Positions 10,001 to 16,961 of a stretch of 64,000 nt of DNA are shown here, one piece after another. Each line of letters opens with the position of its first letter. Position 1 is the first letter of the stretch. Source of the DNA: Jiulongibacter sp024742395 (GTDB lineage: Bacteria > Bacteroidota > Bacteroidia > Cytophagales > Spirosomataceae). The translations under genes were made by a program, and so were the position numbers. The notes beneath the pieces are model-generated. The model did not search any database, was not told the origin of the DNA, and was given only the letters and a program-made list of their open reading frames with translations. The stretch is from contig OZ252236.1 of NCBI GenBank assembly GCA_965249455.1, forward strand, positions 3,844,001 to 3,908,000, given 5' to 3'.

Positions 10001-10716
10001 GCAGCCAGTGCCTCCTCATTTACAGACCAAAGAATGGCATTGTAAATCAGCTCTTGAAATCCTTTCTTCTCCCAGGTTCTTTCGTCGTGGCCATAAGCGG
10101 TATAAAACACTTTCCCTTTTCCATAGGTACGGGTCCATGTATACGGCTCGTTCTTTTTGCCGGGTTTATCCTTTGATTGATCAGCCTTTATTTCCCTGAT
10201 GGCCAATACATTATTATCTGGTTCTAAAGCTGTATGCAAATACGTTTCATCGTAAGCAGTAAAAGGCTTTAGACCTTTCAATATCGGATGATTAGGCTGC
10301 ACATGTTCAGTAGTTACAGAGTCCATGGTGTGACGCCAAAATTGGCCACCAACTAGTTTTATATACTCTTTAGAATTTCTGAAGCAATAAGATGCACAAT
10401 GAATGGGCAGTATCCCTTTGCCTGAGGCCACATAATCCAATAAAGCCCTTTCCTGACTTTCTGATATTTCATCCCAATTGGCATAAATCATCAGGGCATC
10501 ATATTTATTTAAGTTCTTCAGATTAAGATCTGCTAAATCATCTGAGTAGGTAAAATTTACTCCTTTTGGCCCAAGAGCCTCCATAATAACAGGCACACGT
10601 TCAATGGGCTTGTGATGACCATTATCACCCAAAAAGAGTATTTCTAACCTTCTGCCCTGCTGTGCAGTAGCCGCTACTGATGTTAGGAAAAGAACAAAAA
10701 CAATGAGCTTCTTCAT
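7087..10716 (-). CDS. ThuA - PQQ-type dehydrogenase - HEAT - CARDB - cupredoxin multidomain secreted protein
   Basis: I start at the ATG at 10716, where a signal peptide begins (MKKLIVFVLFLTSVAATAQ); upstream codons overlap the neighbour and are unlikely. The 1209 residues read in order as follows. A ThuA-like domain spans about 20-255 (LFLGDNGHHKP, GILPIHCASYCF, YGHDERTW). A six-bladed propeller of the membrane-bound dehydrogenase type spans about 290-680 (TWDEKGRLFVL, GVVFANGG-like blades, AVWVADWY). HEAT-like helices follow to about 850, then a CARDB/Ig-like domain about 895-1010. The C-terminal blue-copper domain has His in MQHNLVIV, Cys in YVCTFPGHW and Met in RLMQG. No CxxCH haem motif is present. 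A role in periplasmic or surface oxidation of a sugar is inferred. It is the last gene of an operon. Confidence 0.88.
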   Translation of the reverse strand: MKKLIVFVLFLTSVAATAQQGRRLEILFLGDNGHHKPIERVPVIMEALGPKGVNFTYSDDLADLNLKNLNKYDALMIYANWDEISESQERALLDYVASGKGILPIHCASYCFRNSKEYIKLVGGQFWRHTMDSVTTEHVQPNHPILKGLKPFTAYDETYLHTALEPDNNVLAIREIKADQSKDKPGKKNEPYTWTRTYGKGKVFYTAYGHDERTWEKKGFQELIYNAILWSVNEEALAAFQARKPKPFEYREAKLPNYEQRPGVQYQQLALSPEESMKHIQVPVDFNLELFAAEPNVMHPIALTWDEKGRLFVLITKDYPNERKPEGGSDYILMCEDTDADGKADKFTRFAEGLSIPTGMVFANGGLIVTQAPDILFLKDTDGDDKADVRQTLISGFGTFDTHAGPSNLHYGFDNWIWGCVGYSGFNGKVGEGDSLKFGQAFFRFKADGSALEWMTTTSNNTWGFAFNETNDVFGSTANNSHGWYMAIPHSYYNAPNRTNNGSRSTDTHRDMKPITPKVRQVDAFGGFTAAAGHNFYTARAFPKKYWNQIAFVSEPTGHILHQNQLVKSGTDFSDKEAFNLMAGADEWFSPVFAEVGPDGAVWVADWYSFIIQHNPKPDGFEMGEGNAYETDLRDYTHGRIYRVSYKDAPAYSPLVLSKNNPEELLAALTNDNMFWRMQAQRLLVERGQKDVVPQLVALLKSTKTDEIGLNPGAIHALWTLKGLNALTKEHIEIGVRHPNAEVRKNALKVMPFSASSVSQIIEANLLYDAEPLVVLNALLVFSKSPLDVKAEKAFFEKLASSNDTQDRWLPDAFSVVLTANKGRLMKKLLDQQPKASTVTSKPGNHDHHAMTKKSDTSLKRSKGIDLVVSDIKFSPSNPAVQERVDVAVEITNIGDKDLPAQNYVPFEIKFQGQEILNIQTSRNYQDGIKAGESVSITGNMNGPWRGNIGFSSDKAGEYNVEVLIDKEAELKESDKTNNRFTKKLTFSPPQNMTAYVLERAVRSQTSVSSASEAVKLIRAAQTMSAESRSSMYKAISQGWDYRSKAIELSKEDLAFLKTIKDINNTHIERVLKAWKVIGEDLGKDAVVITIKAIREAMKYDLTEFKVKAGQTVQVVFVNPDAMQHNLVIVKPGATEKVGMAADKMMMDDEGAQKNYVPALAEVLHSTPLVNPDETFKLTFKAPSKPGKYPYVCTFPGHWRLMQGVMIVE

Positions 10717-10729
10717 TATTGAAGGAATT

Positions 10730-11854
10730 TTAAGCATTATCAAAATCAGGTAAATATTTTCTCTCGCCACCTTCCAAAGCCGATTCATGTGCCAAAATAC
10801 CGACTGAAGTCCAATTGGCAGATTGCACTGCATTAGGGAAAGGGTCGCGATCCTCTTTCAGTGCCATCACAAACTCATGTGCCAGGTGCGGATGTGAGCC
10901 TCCATGACCGCCTCCCTGGGCAAAACTCAAATGTGTATTTTCTGCAACGTCATAAACACCTTTGGTAGTGAAATCCTGAATTTCCTTAGGTAGCAGATGG
11001 GTATAATCGGGCACCCTAACTTTTGAAGGAATTTCAGGTTCGGGAAGCTTGGCGGTATGTACCACGTGTTCTTCATCTTCAATGAGTGTCCACTCAAAAG
11101 ACTTTTTAGAGCCATATACTTCAAAACTCTCGCGATACTGACGTGCTACATCAAACAGCGAACGATAGACATGTGCACTTAAATCAGAATCTTTAAATTT
11201 AATATGAGCCGACTCTACAGCGAAAGGTGAATTATGAATATCTGCCAGTTCTTTCCTGATAGTACCAGAACCAAAGCACGAAACATACTCTGCTTCAAGC
11301 TTAAGCAAACCTGTAACAGGCCCAACGCAATGGGTGGCATAGTGCATTGGTGGAAGCCCGGGCCAGTAATCTGGCCAGCCATCCATATCCTGTTGATGCG
11401 AAGCTTTCAAGAACTGAACTTTGCCTAATTCTCCTTTTTCATACAATTCTTTGACATAGAGAAATTCACGGGCATACACCACGGTCTCCATCATCATGTA
11501 TTTTTTTCCTGTTTCTTTGCATGCCTTCACTATTCTCATACAGTCTTCTACGCTCGTAGCCATGGGCACTGTACAGGCCACATGTTTTCCGGCATAAAGA
11601 CCTTTTAAGGTTTGCTCAGCATGATTAGGTATTGGCGAATTAATATGAACGGCGTCAATCTCCGGATCAAGTAACAATTCATTATAATCTGTGTACCTTC
11701 TTTCAATACCAAAAGCATCACCTATGGCATCTAATTTTTCTTTATTTCTCTGACAAATAGCGAACATATTAGCATCAGGATGACGCTGATAAATGGGAAT
11801 AAATTCAGCCCCGAATCCAAGGCCAACTATGGCGATATTTAATTTTTTACTCAT
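10730..11854 (-). CDS. Gfo/Idh/MocA family oxidoreductase lacking the EKP lysine
   Basis: The 374-residue cytoplasmic protein has an NAD(P)-binding Rossmann domain (IAIVGLGFGAEFIP) and a C-terminal Gfo/Idh/MocA domain. Where most members have Glu-Lys-Pro, this one has CTVPMATS (C94-T95-V96-P97), so the usual catalytic lysine is absent. The rest is intact, with a Gly/His-rich segment near the end (FAQGGGHGGSHPHLAHE). It may use a different acid/base or bind the cofactor for another purpose. It lies between the sugar isomerase gene (84 bases upstream) and the ThuA protein gene (13 bases downstream) on one strand, so the three are probably cotranscribed. Confidence 0.88.
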   Translation of the reverse strand: MSKKLNIAIVGLGFGAEFIPIYQRHPDANMFAICQRNKEKLDAIGDAFGIERRYTDYNELLLDPEIDAVHINSPIPNHAEQTLKGLYAGKHVACTVPMATSVEDCMRIVKACKETGKKYMMMETVVYAREFLYVKELYEKGELGKVQFLKASHQQDMDGWPDYWPGLPPMHYATHCVGPVTGLLKLEAEYVSCFGSGTIRKELADIHNSPFAVESAHIKFKDSDLSAHVYRSLFDVARQYRESFEVYGSKKSFEWTLIEDEEHVVHTAKLPEPEIPSKVRVPDYTHLLPKEIQDFTTKGVYDVAENTHLSFAQGGGHGGSHPHLAHEFVMALKEDRDPFPNAVQSANWTSVGILAHESALEGGERKYLPDFDNA

Positions 11855-11938
11855 AATAAATATTGACTATGGTCCAAAGTTATGGACCTCGTTATTAATG
11901 TTTTATACGTTTTCTTAAAGTTCAAAAAGACGTCGATA

Positions 11939-12775
11939 CTATCTTGTTAATATTTTTAAATATTGATAACTGTCTTTGGTAAGTTGTGTTTCGTTCTCAA
12001 ACATTTTTCTCCAGATATTAGCTGCTGTCAATTTCTGACTGAAGGCTTCCACACTTATTACTCCCTGGTAGTTAATTCTTTTCAAAGACTCTATCACCTC
12101 CTCGAAATTGACATGTCCTTGTCCTAGTGTTCCTCTGTCATTTTCAGACAACTGCACGTGAACCAGTCGGTTCCCCATTTTTTTTATGGCCGCCGGCAAT
12201 CTTTTTTCTTCGATATTAGCATGAAAGGTATCAAACATAAGTTTGCAGGATGGATGATTGACACTTTCTGCCAGATCTATCAATTCGTCTGTACAAGACA
12301 CTAAATAACTTTCAAACCGATTCAGATATTCAAGCCCTAAAGTGATTTTTAAACTTTGAGCATATTCTGCTAAATCATATAACACTTCGGCTCCCCATTT
12401 TTTTTCTTCCAAGGTAGCCGGCTTACCGGTAAAAACGCCCAGAGCAGAATGAATAGGCCCAATAAGCAAGTCTGCACCTAATATATTGGCACAATCAAGC
12501 ACCTGCTTGTTAAAATCTAAAGCATGTTTTCTTTTACTCTCTTCAGGATGAATGGCATTTTGATCGGGGCCATTGATAGTTTCTGCAACGGAAGACAACT
12601 GGAGCTCATCCAATTTCTTTCTCCATCTTTCCCATTTCTTATGATCAAGATTCATAATGGGAATCTCAACAGTATCAAAGCCTGTCTCCCTGATCATTTC
12701 CAAAACCGGAAACATCTCATCATCTGCCATTTCTGTCCCCCATAAAAGCAGGTTCATTCCAAGCTTATTCTTCAT
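11939..12775 (-). CDS. Sugar phosphate isomerase/epimerase (xylose-isomerase-like TIM barrel)
   Basis: The 278-residue protein lacks a signal peptide and fits the AP-endonuclease 2 / xylose isomerase-like TIM barrel family. Metal-binding positions appear as Glu in LGLEYLNRFE, Asp/His in LMFDTFHANIEE, His in LVHVQLSENDRG, and Glu near the end in VISVEAFS. Such enzymes isomerise or epimerise keto-sugars, or cleave 3-keto-glycosides in some recently studied cases. It is the first gene of the operon isomerase, oxidoreductase and ThuA protein, divergent from an araC-type regulator. Confidence 0.88.
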   Translation of the reverse strand: MKNKLGMNLLLWGTEMADDEMFPVLEMIRETGFDTVEIPIMNLDHKKWERWRKKLDELQLSSVAETINGPDQNAIHPEESKRKHALDFNKQVLDCANILGADLLIGPIHSALGVFTGKPATLEEKKWGAEVLYDLAEYAQSLKITLGLEYLNRFESYLVSCTDELIDLAESVNHPSCKLMFDTFHANIEEKRLPAAIKKMGNRLVHVQLSENDRGTLGQGHVNFEEVIESLKRINYQGVISVEAFSQKLTAANIWRKMFENETQLTKDSYQYLKILTR

Positions 12776-12820
12776 CAGTACTTTAGGTAGGTTTTATGAA
12801 TACAATTTTATCAAAGAATA

Positions 12821-12835
12821 CTACCAATACCTACC
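12821..12835. promoter_or_regulatory. CTACC direct repeat between the divergent isomerase and araC genes
   Basis: CTACC occurs at 12821-12825 and again at 12831-12835, exactly one helical turn apart, within the longer similar halves AATACTACC and AATACCTACC. An inverted copy, GGTAG, lies at 12786-12790. AraC-family proteins usually bind direct repeats, so this is a candidate site for the neighbouring regulator. The link is an inference from position. Confidence 0.3.
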
Positions 12836-12888
12836 GATAATTTAACACATACTGACTGTATTTTAACCATAAAAATATTGTTTCAACT

Positions 12889-12896
12889 ATTTTTGG
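12889..12896 (+). promoter_or_regulatory. -7 promoter element for the araC-type gene
   Basis: TATTTTTG matches TAnnTTTG and ends 14 bases before the ATG at 12911. It lies downstream of the in-frame TTG at 12878, which supports the ATG as the true start. Confidence 0.5.
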
Positions 12897-12910
12897 CTAA
12901 ATTTAAGAAT

Positions 12911-13780
12911 ATGAGAGCCCCACTTGAAAAAATCATTGAAAGCCCAATTCAGTCCATTACTGTACTGGATCTTACTGAGCCTCACTTTGACCCCAACTGG
13001 CACTTTCACCCTCATTATCAACTATTTACAGTCCTAAAAGGAGAAGGTACAAGATTAATTGGTGACAATATTCAACATTTTGAAGTGGGAGACACCGTTT
13101 TGTTAGGGCCAGACCTACCTCATTTATGGAGAAACGATAAAAGGTATTTTGTGCCGGATTCAGCTTTAATGACCAGAGGTATTGTTCTCTATTTTACCCA
13201 GGAGTTTTTGAGTCAAGCAGGCATTAACCTTCCCGAATCGTTGAATATTAAACACTTACTTGAAGAAAGTAATCGCGGTCTTGACTTTAATGGACGGTCT
13301 AAAGAATTGATTCGGGAAAATCTGCTTGAACTGTCTACATCTGAAGGTTTTGATTCCATTCTTAAACTTCTAAACCTCCTCAATGAACTCTCCAAAGAAT
13401 CGGAATATACTCACATATGTAGTTTAGGTTATAAAAACACACATAAGAAATCAGAAACGGAAAGAATGCACAAAGTCTATAATTTTGCCATGCAACATTT
13501 TAAAAATGAAATTCGAATAGACGAAGTAGCCAACCTGGCGAATATGAGTGTCCCTGCCTTTTGTCGCTATTTTAAGAAACGATCCAATAAAACCTTTTCA
13601 GATTTCATTGCTGAAATTAGAATTGGCCATGCTTGTAAACTTCTTGGCTCTGAGCAATTAAGTATAGCCGAAGTTTGTTACGAGAGCGGTTTCAATACCC
13701 TATCTAATTTTAATAAGAAATTTAAGGAGATCATGAACATCACTCCTACTGAGTTCAAAAAAGAGGTACGAAGTATTTAG
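12911..13780 (+). CDS. AraC family transcriptional regulator with cupin sensor domain
   Basis: From the ATG at 12911 (MRAPLEKIIES) the protein has 289 residues. The N-terminal part is a cupin-like sugar-sensing domain (DPNWHFHPHYQLFTVLKGEG, then GDTVLLGPDLPHLW). The C-terminal part (about 185-285) holds two helix-turn-helix motifs, the first around IDEVANLANMSVPAFCRYFK and the second in SIAEVCYESGFNTLSNFN. It sits between the divergent isomerase operon and the oxidoreductase/PhoD pair, so it probably regulates one or both in response to a sugar or sugar derivative. Effector unknown. Confidence 0.9.
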   Translation: MRAPLEKIIESPIQSITVLDLTEPHFDPNWHFHPHYQLFTVLKGEGTRLIGDNIQHFEVGDTVLLGPDLPHLWRNDKRYFVPDSALMTRGIVLYFTQEFLSQAGINLPESLNIKHLLEESNRGLDFNGRSKELIRENLLELSTSEGFDSILKLLNLLNELSKESEYTHICSLGYKNTHKKSETERMHKVYNFAMQHFKNEIRIDEVANLANMSVPAFCRYFKKRSNKTFSDFIAEIRIGHACKLLGSEQLSIAEVCYESGFNTLSNFNKKFKEIMNITPTEFKKEVRSI

Positions 13781-13871
13781 TCTAAAGATTTCTACGATTT
13801 AGTCCATATCCCTTCAAATAGCCATCATTGTTATTAAATTGCCATCAGTATACAACCAATTGAAATAAGCC

Positions 13872-14864
13872 ATGATAAAATGGGGAATAATAGGCGTAGG
13901 CGACGTCTGTGAAAAAAAAAGCGGCCCGGCCCTTCAAAAAGCCGAAGGTTCTGAACTTATAGCTGTAATGCGTAGAACCGGCCACCTGGCTGAAGATTTT
14001 GCTAAAAGACATGGTGTACCCAAATGGTACGATAATGCAGATGAACTTATCAACGACCCTGAGATAAATGCTATTTACATTGCCACACCACCAGATGGTC
14101 ATCATCCTTATACAGTAAAGGCGGCAGCGGCAGGAAAAACTGTGTATGTAGAGAAGCCCATGGCAAGATCATACAATGAGTGCCTTGAGATGATCGAGAT
14201 TTGCAAAAAGGCTGATGTCCCTCTTTTTGTGGCCTTTTACAGAAGAGCCCTTCCCAATTTCCTAAAGATCAAAGAACTTATAGATAATAAGGCTATTGGC
14301 GATGTCAGGTTTATAGATGTTAAAGTTCACAAGTCACTGCACCCTAATATTGTAGGACAGTCTGATAATGTTCAAAACTGGCGGACCAATCCGGAAATTG
14401 CCGGAGCTGGTTACTTTTATGATCTGGCTTCTCATCAATTAGATTATCTCGATTACCTCTTCGGACCAATTGTTAAAGCTCAAGGTATGGCCAAAAACTT
14501 TGGTGGACTATACTCCTCTGAAGATACTACTTTAGGAACATTTGAATTTGAAACCGGAGTGATGGGAATGGGTAGTTGGTGTTTTGCAGTATCTGACAAC
14601 TCTGAAATAGAAAAAACAACCATTTATGGCAGCAAAGGAAGAATTGAATTCACTTATTTTGAAGGTTCTTGGGTAGATCTTTTCGTTGATGGTAAAGAGA
14701 AAGAACAATTTACTTTTGAAATGCCGGTGCATATTCAACAGCCTTTAATACAAAGTATAGTAGATGAACTGAATGGTAAAAGTGGCAAAAGTCCGTCTAC
14801 GGGGACAACAGCTGCCAGAACCAACTGGGCTATGGAGCAAATCTGTAAACGCACTGACCAGTAA
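13872..14864 (+). CDS. Gfo/Idh/MocA family oxidoreductase
   Basis: The 330-residue cytoplasmic enzyme has the Rossmann start KWGIIGVGDVCEKKSG, the segment YIATPPDGHHPYT and a canonical EKP motif (VYVEKPMARSYNE) with the catalytic lysine. The C-terminal domain contains YFYDLASHQLDYLDYLFG, where the histidine is the usual proton-relay position. It is an NAD(P)-dependent dehydrogenase of an unidentified sugar, polyol or sugar-derived compound. It lies 91 bases after the araC gene and 10 bases before the PhoD-like gene on the same strand. Confidence 0.9.
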   Translation: MIKWGIIGVGDVCEKKSGPALQKAEGSELIAVMRRTGHLAEDFAKRHGVPKWYDNADELINDPEINAIYIATPPDGHHPYTVKAAAAGKTVYVEKPMARSYNECLEMIEICKKADVPLFVAFYRRALPNFLKIKELIDNKAIGDVRFIDVKVHKSLHPNIVGQSDNVQNWRTNPEIAGAGYFYDLASHQLDYLDYLFGPIVKAQGMAKNFGGLYSSEDTTLGTFEFETGVMGMGSWCFAVSDNSEIEKTTIYGSKGRIEFTYFEGSWVDLFVDGKEKEQFTFEMPVHIQQPLIQSIVDELNGKSGKSPSTGTTAARTNWAMEQICKRTDQ

Positions 14865-14874
14865 TGTCAACTTC

Positions 14875-16284
14875 ATGAAAAAGATTTTCGCCTTGCTATT
14901 GATCAGCATAGCTGCTCTGGCTCAAAACAACCAAGAGGTATATTTTACTACAGGTTTGAAAATTGGTGAAGTGACAACATCTTCAGCCATAATTTTAACC
15001 AGACTTTGTAAAGCAACTAATCCTGTAGCCATTTATCATAAAAGGCAGGATACTACATTCAGACCTCCCATTGATTTTGATAATTCAATGCCTGTAGAAA
15101 AGATGGATGGGGCGGTTCCTGGTATTGCCGGTGAAATAAGAATTACTCTCCAATCGGAAAACTCAAAACTAAGTAGCGAATGGGAACCAGTGACTGCTGA
15201 ACAAGATTTTATCCAGAAAAAGGAATTCAAAAATCTCAACTCCAATACCCACTATTCAGTAAAGATAGAGGGCCGAAAAGATAGTCAATCGCCGATAACT
15301 GAAATTAAGGGTGCTTTTACCACAGCTCCTTCAAAAGATGATATTACTCCGATCTTATTTACCTCATCCACTTGTCAGTATTTCTGGTCTCATGATGACA
15401 GTCTACGTGGTTTTAAGATTTATGACAGCATGCTTAAGTTGAACCCAAAGTTTCATTGCCAAACAGGGGATTACATTTACTATGACAAACCCGGCCCTAT
15501 GGCCTATACAAAAGAACTGGCTCGTCATAAATGGCATGCAATGAATTCCTGGCCATCTCTTGTCCAGTTTTATGCTCAAATTCCGGCCTATTTACAAAAG
15601 GATGATCATGACTTATTAAAAGATGATGCCAACCCACATTCTACTCCCTTTGGTGAATTAAGTTATGCTGATGGTCTTGAAATCTGGAGAGAACAGGTTC
15701 CCATAACTGAAAAGCCCTATAGAACTGTCAGATGGGGTAAGGATTTACAAATATGGCTGGTAGAGGTCAGAGAGTACAGAAGTGATAATAAAGCTCCAGA
15801 CAGTGATCAGAAAACTATCTGGGGTGAAGAACAAATGAATTGGTTTAAAAGAACTTTAGAAGCCTCAGATGCTACATTCAAAATTCTTGTATCACCCACA
15901 CCCATTGTGGGTCCCGACCGCTCAAAAGGTAAATTTGACAATCATTCAAATGCTTCCTTTGAGACAGAAGGTAAACAGCTCAGGAAATATCTTGCTGAGC
16001 AGAATGTTTTTGTCTTAAATGGCGACAGACATTGGCAATATGTTTCTGTTGACCCGGAAACCGGCCTAAGAGAGTTTAGCCAGGGGCCTGTAAGCGATTA
16101 TCATGCTCAGGGCTGGGATCCAAATGACCGAAGGCCAGAGCATAAATTTTTAAGAGTCAAAGGAGGCTTTCTGGCCGTAAAAGTAGAAAGGTTTTCTAAT
16201 GAGGCCATTATAGACTTCAGTCATTATGATGTGGACGGCAAGTTGGTAAATACTGAGAGAGTCATTAAGAGAATTATAGATTAG
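14875..16284 (+). CDS. PhoD-like alkaline phosphatase family protein
   Basis: The start is placed at the ATG at 14875, where a signal peptide begins (MKKIFALLLISIAALAQ); the longer frame runs into the upstream gene. The 469-residue protein has a fibronectin-like N-terminal domain (about 20-150) and a metallophosphatase domain with HCQTGDYIYYDKPG, AYLQKDDHDLLKDD and VLNGDRHWQYVS, which carry the metal-ligand Asp and His residues of PhoD. It is expected in the periplasm or outside the cell and to hydrolyse phosphate esters or diesters. It is probably cotranscribed with the oxidoreductase gene 10 bases upstream. Confidence 0.88.
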   Translation: MKKIFALLLISIAALAQNNQEVYFTTGLKIGEVTTSSAIILTRLCKATNPVAIYHKRQDTTFRPPIDFDNSMPVEKMDGAVPGIAGEIRITLQSENSKLSSEWEPVTAEQDFIQKKEFKNLNSNTHYSVKIEGRKDSQSPITEIKGAFTTAPSKDDITPILFTSSTCQYFWSHDDSLRGFKIYDSMLKLNPKFHCQTGDYIYYDKPGPMAYTKELARHKWHAMNSWPSLVQFYAQIPAYLQKDDHDLLKDDANPHSTPFGELSYADGLEIWREQVPITEKPYRTVRWGKDLQIWLVEVREYRSDNKAPDSDQKTIWGEEQMNWFKRTLEASDATFKILVSPTPIVGPDRSKGKFDNHSNASFETEGKQLRKYLAEQNVFVLNGDRHWQYVSVDPETGLREFSQGPVSDYHAQGWDPNDRRPEHKFLRVKGGFLAVKVERFSNEAIIDFSHYDVDGKLVNTERVIKRIID

Positions 16285-16497
16285 GTTATTTTGGTTTAAT
16301 AATGTTTTAAACAGTAACCTTTTTGAGTTCAAGATTGACCTTTTAGAAAACAATGAGGAAGATATCAAGTACCTTTTCCTTTAAAAATTTAGGTCTGCTG
16401 TTTTATAGGCTTATTTACAAGGCAGGAAGCTTTAAAAGTAATCTTTTGATTAGTAAAGTGATTACAAAGAAGGCATTCACTTATTATATTTTAAACA

Positions 16498-16716
16498 ATG
16501 GCAATTCCAAGCACTATAGCTTTAGCTTTAGATTTACAGTATCGGAAAACATAAGGAGCTTAGCACACGGAGATTCGATCTTTGGAAATAAATCTATGAG
16601 TCCATATCCCTAAAGAAGATATTTTTGAGGTTGGCTTTAGCAATTGCGACTACAACTCTCCTACTCAAATCACCAAGGACCTTGCTCAGATAGCAGCTGT
16701 TATTCTCTCCGACTAA
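16498..16716 (+). pseudogene. Decayed coding remnant in a gene-poor stretch
   Basis: The stretch 16285-16757 has no intact gene. One plus-strand frame reads MAIPSTIALALDLQYRKT from 16498, then meets three in-frame stops, and is open again from 16600 to 16713 (IPKEDIFEVGFSNCDYN and on to IAAVILSD). The last part looks like a genuine protein C-terminus by composition. A different frame (16353-16613) is also open but looks less protein-like. I read this as the eroded end of a lost gene; its family was not recognised. Chance open reading cannot be excluded. Confidence 0.35.
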
Positions 16717-16757
16717 TTTGTAGAGAAATATTTAGAGGATATCCAGACCCTTAAGAA

Positions 16758-16883
16758 CTACGCCTTAACCACCTCTACCTCAGCCTCTTCAGAAACACTA
16801 CCGTACGCAGGACATTGTTTCCTGCTGCAGGCAGAGAATACAACAGAACCAAGAAAAAGAATTGCAGCTATTTTTAATTTCAT
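16758..16883 (-). CDS. Small lipoprotein with CPAYG motif (41 residues)
   Basis: The minus-strand ATG at 16883 opens a 41-codon gene ending at TAG 16758-16760. It has a short lipoprotein signal (KLKIAAILFLGSVVFSAC), with the lipobox VFSAC putting the lipidated cysteine at residue 19, then SRKQCPAYGS and an acidic tail (SEEAEVEVV). As I recall, tiny lipoproteins with a CPAY motif are common in Bacteroidota; their function is unknown. A -7 element lies 45 bases upstream. It is downstream of the arginine decarboxylase gene on the same strand. The second cysteine (C24) could form a disulfide or bind a ligand. Confidence 0.7.
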   Translation of the reverse strand: MKLKIAAILFLGSVVFSACSRKQCPAYGSVSEEAEVEVVKA

Positions 16884-16927
16884 ATCGATAAGAAAGTCTT
16901 TTTGGAGCAACTGTACAAAAAACGAAC

Positions 16928-16935
16928 CAAAGTTA
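16928..16935 (-). promoter_or_regulatory. -7 promoter element for the small lipoprotein gene
   Basis: On the minus strand TAACTTTG matches TAnnTTTG and lies between the stop of the arginine decarboxylase gene and the lipoprotein start, leaving a leader of about 38 bases. It supports independent expression of the small gene. Confidence 0.5.
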
Positions 16936-16961
16936 AGGATATTATGATTTCAGAAAAAAGC

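Noticed and set aside
16353..16613. 86-codon plus-strand frame in the gap after the PhoD-like gene
   Set aside because: It is low-complexity Ser/Phe/Lys-rich text without motifs; the better protein-like text lies in another frame, so this is not called as a gene.
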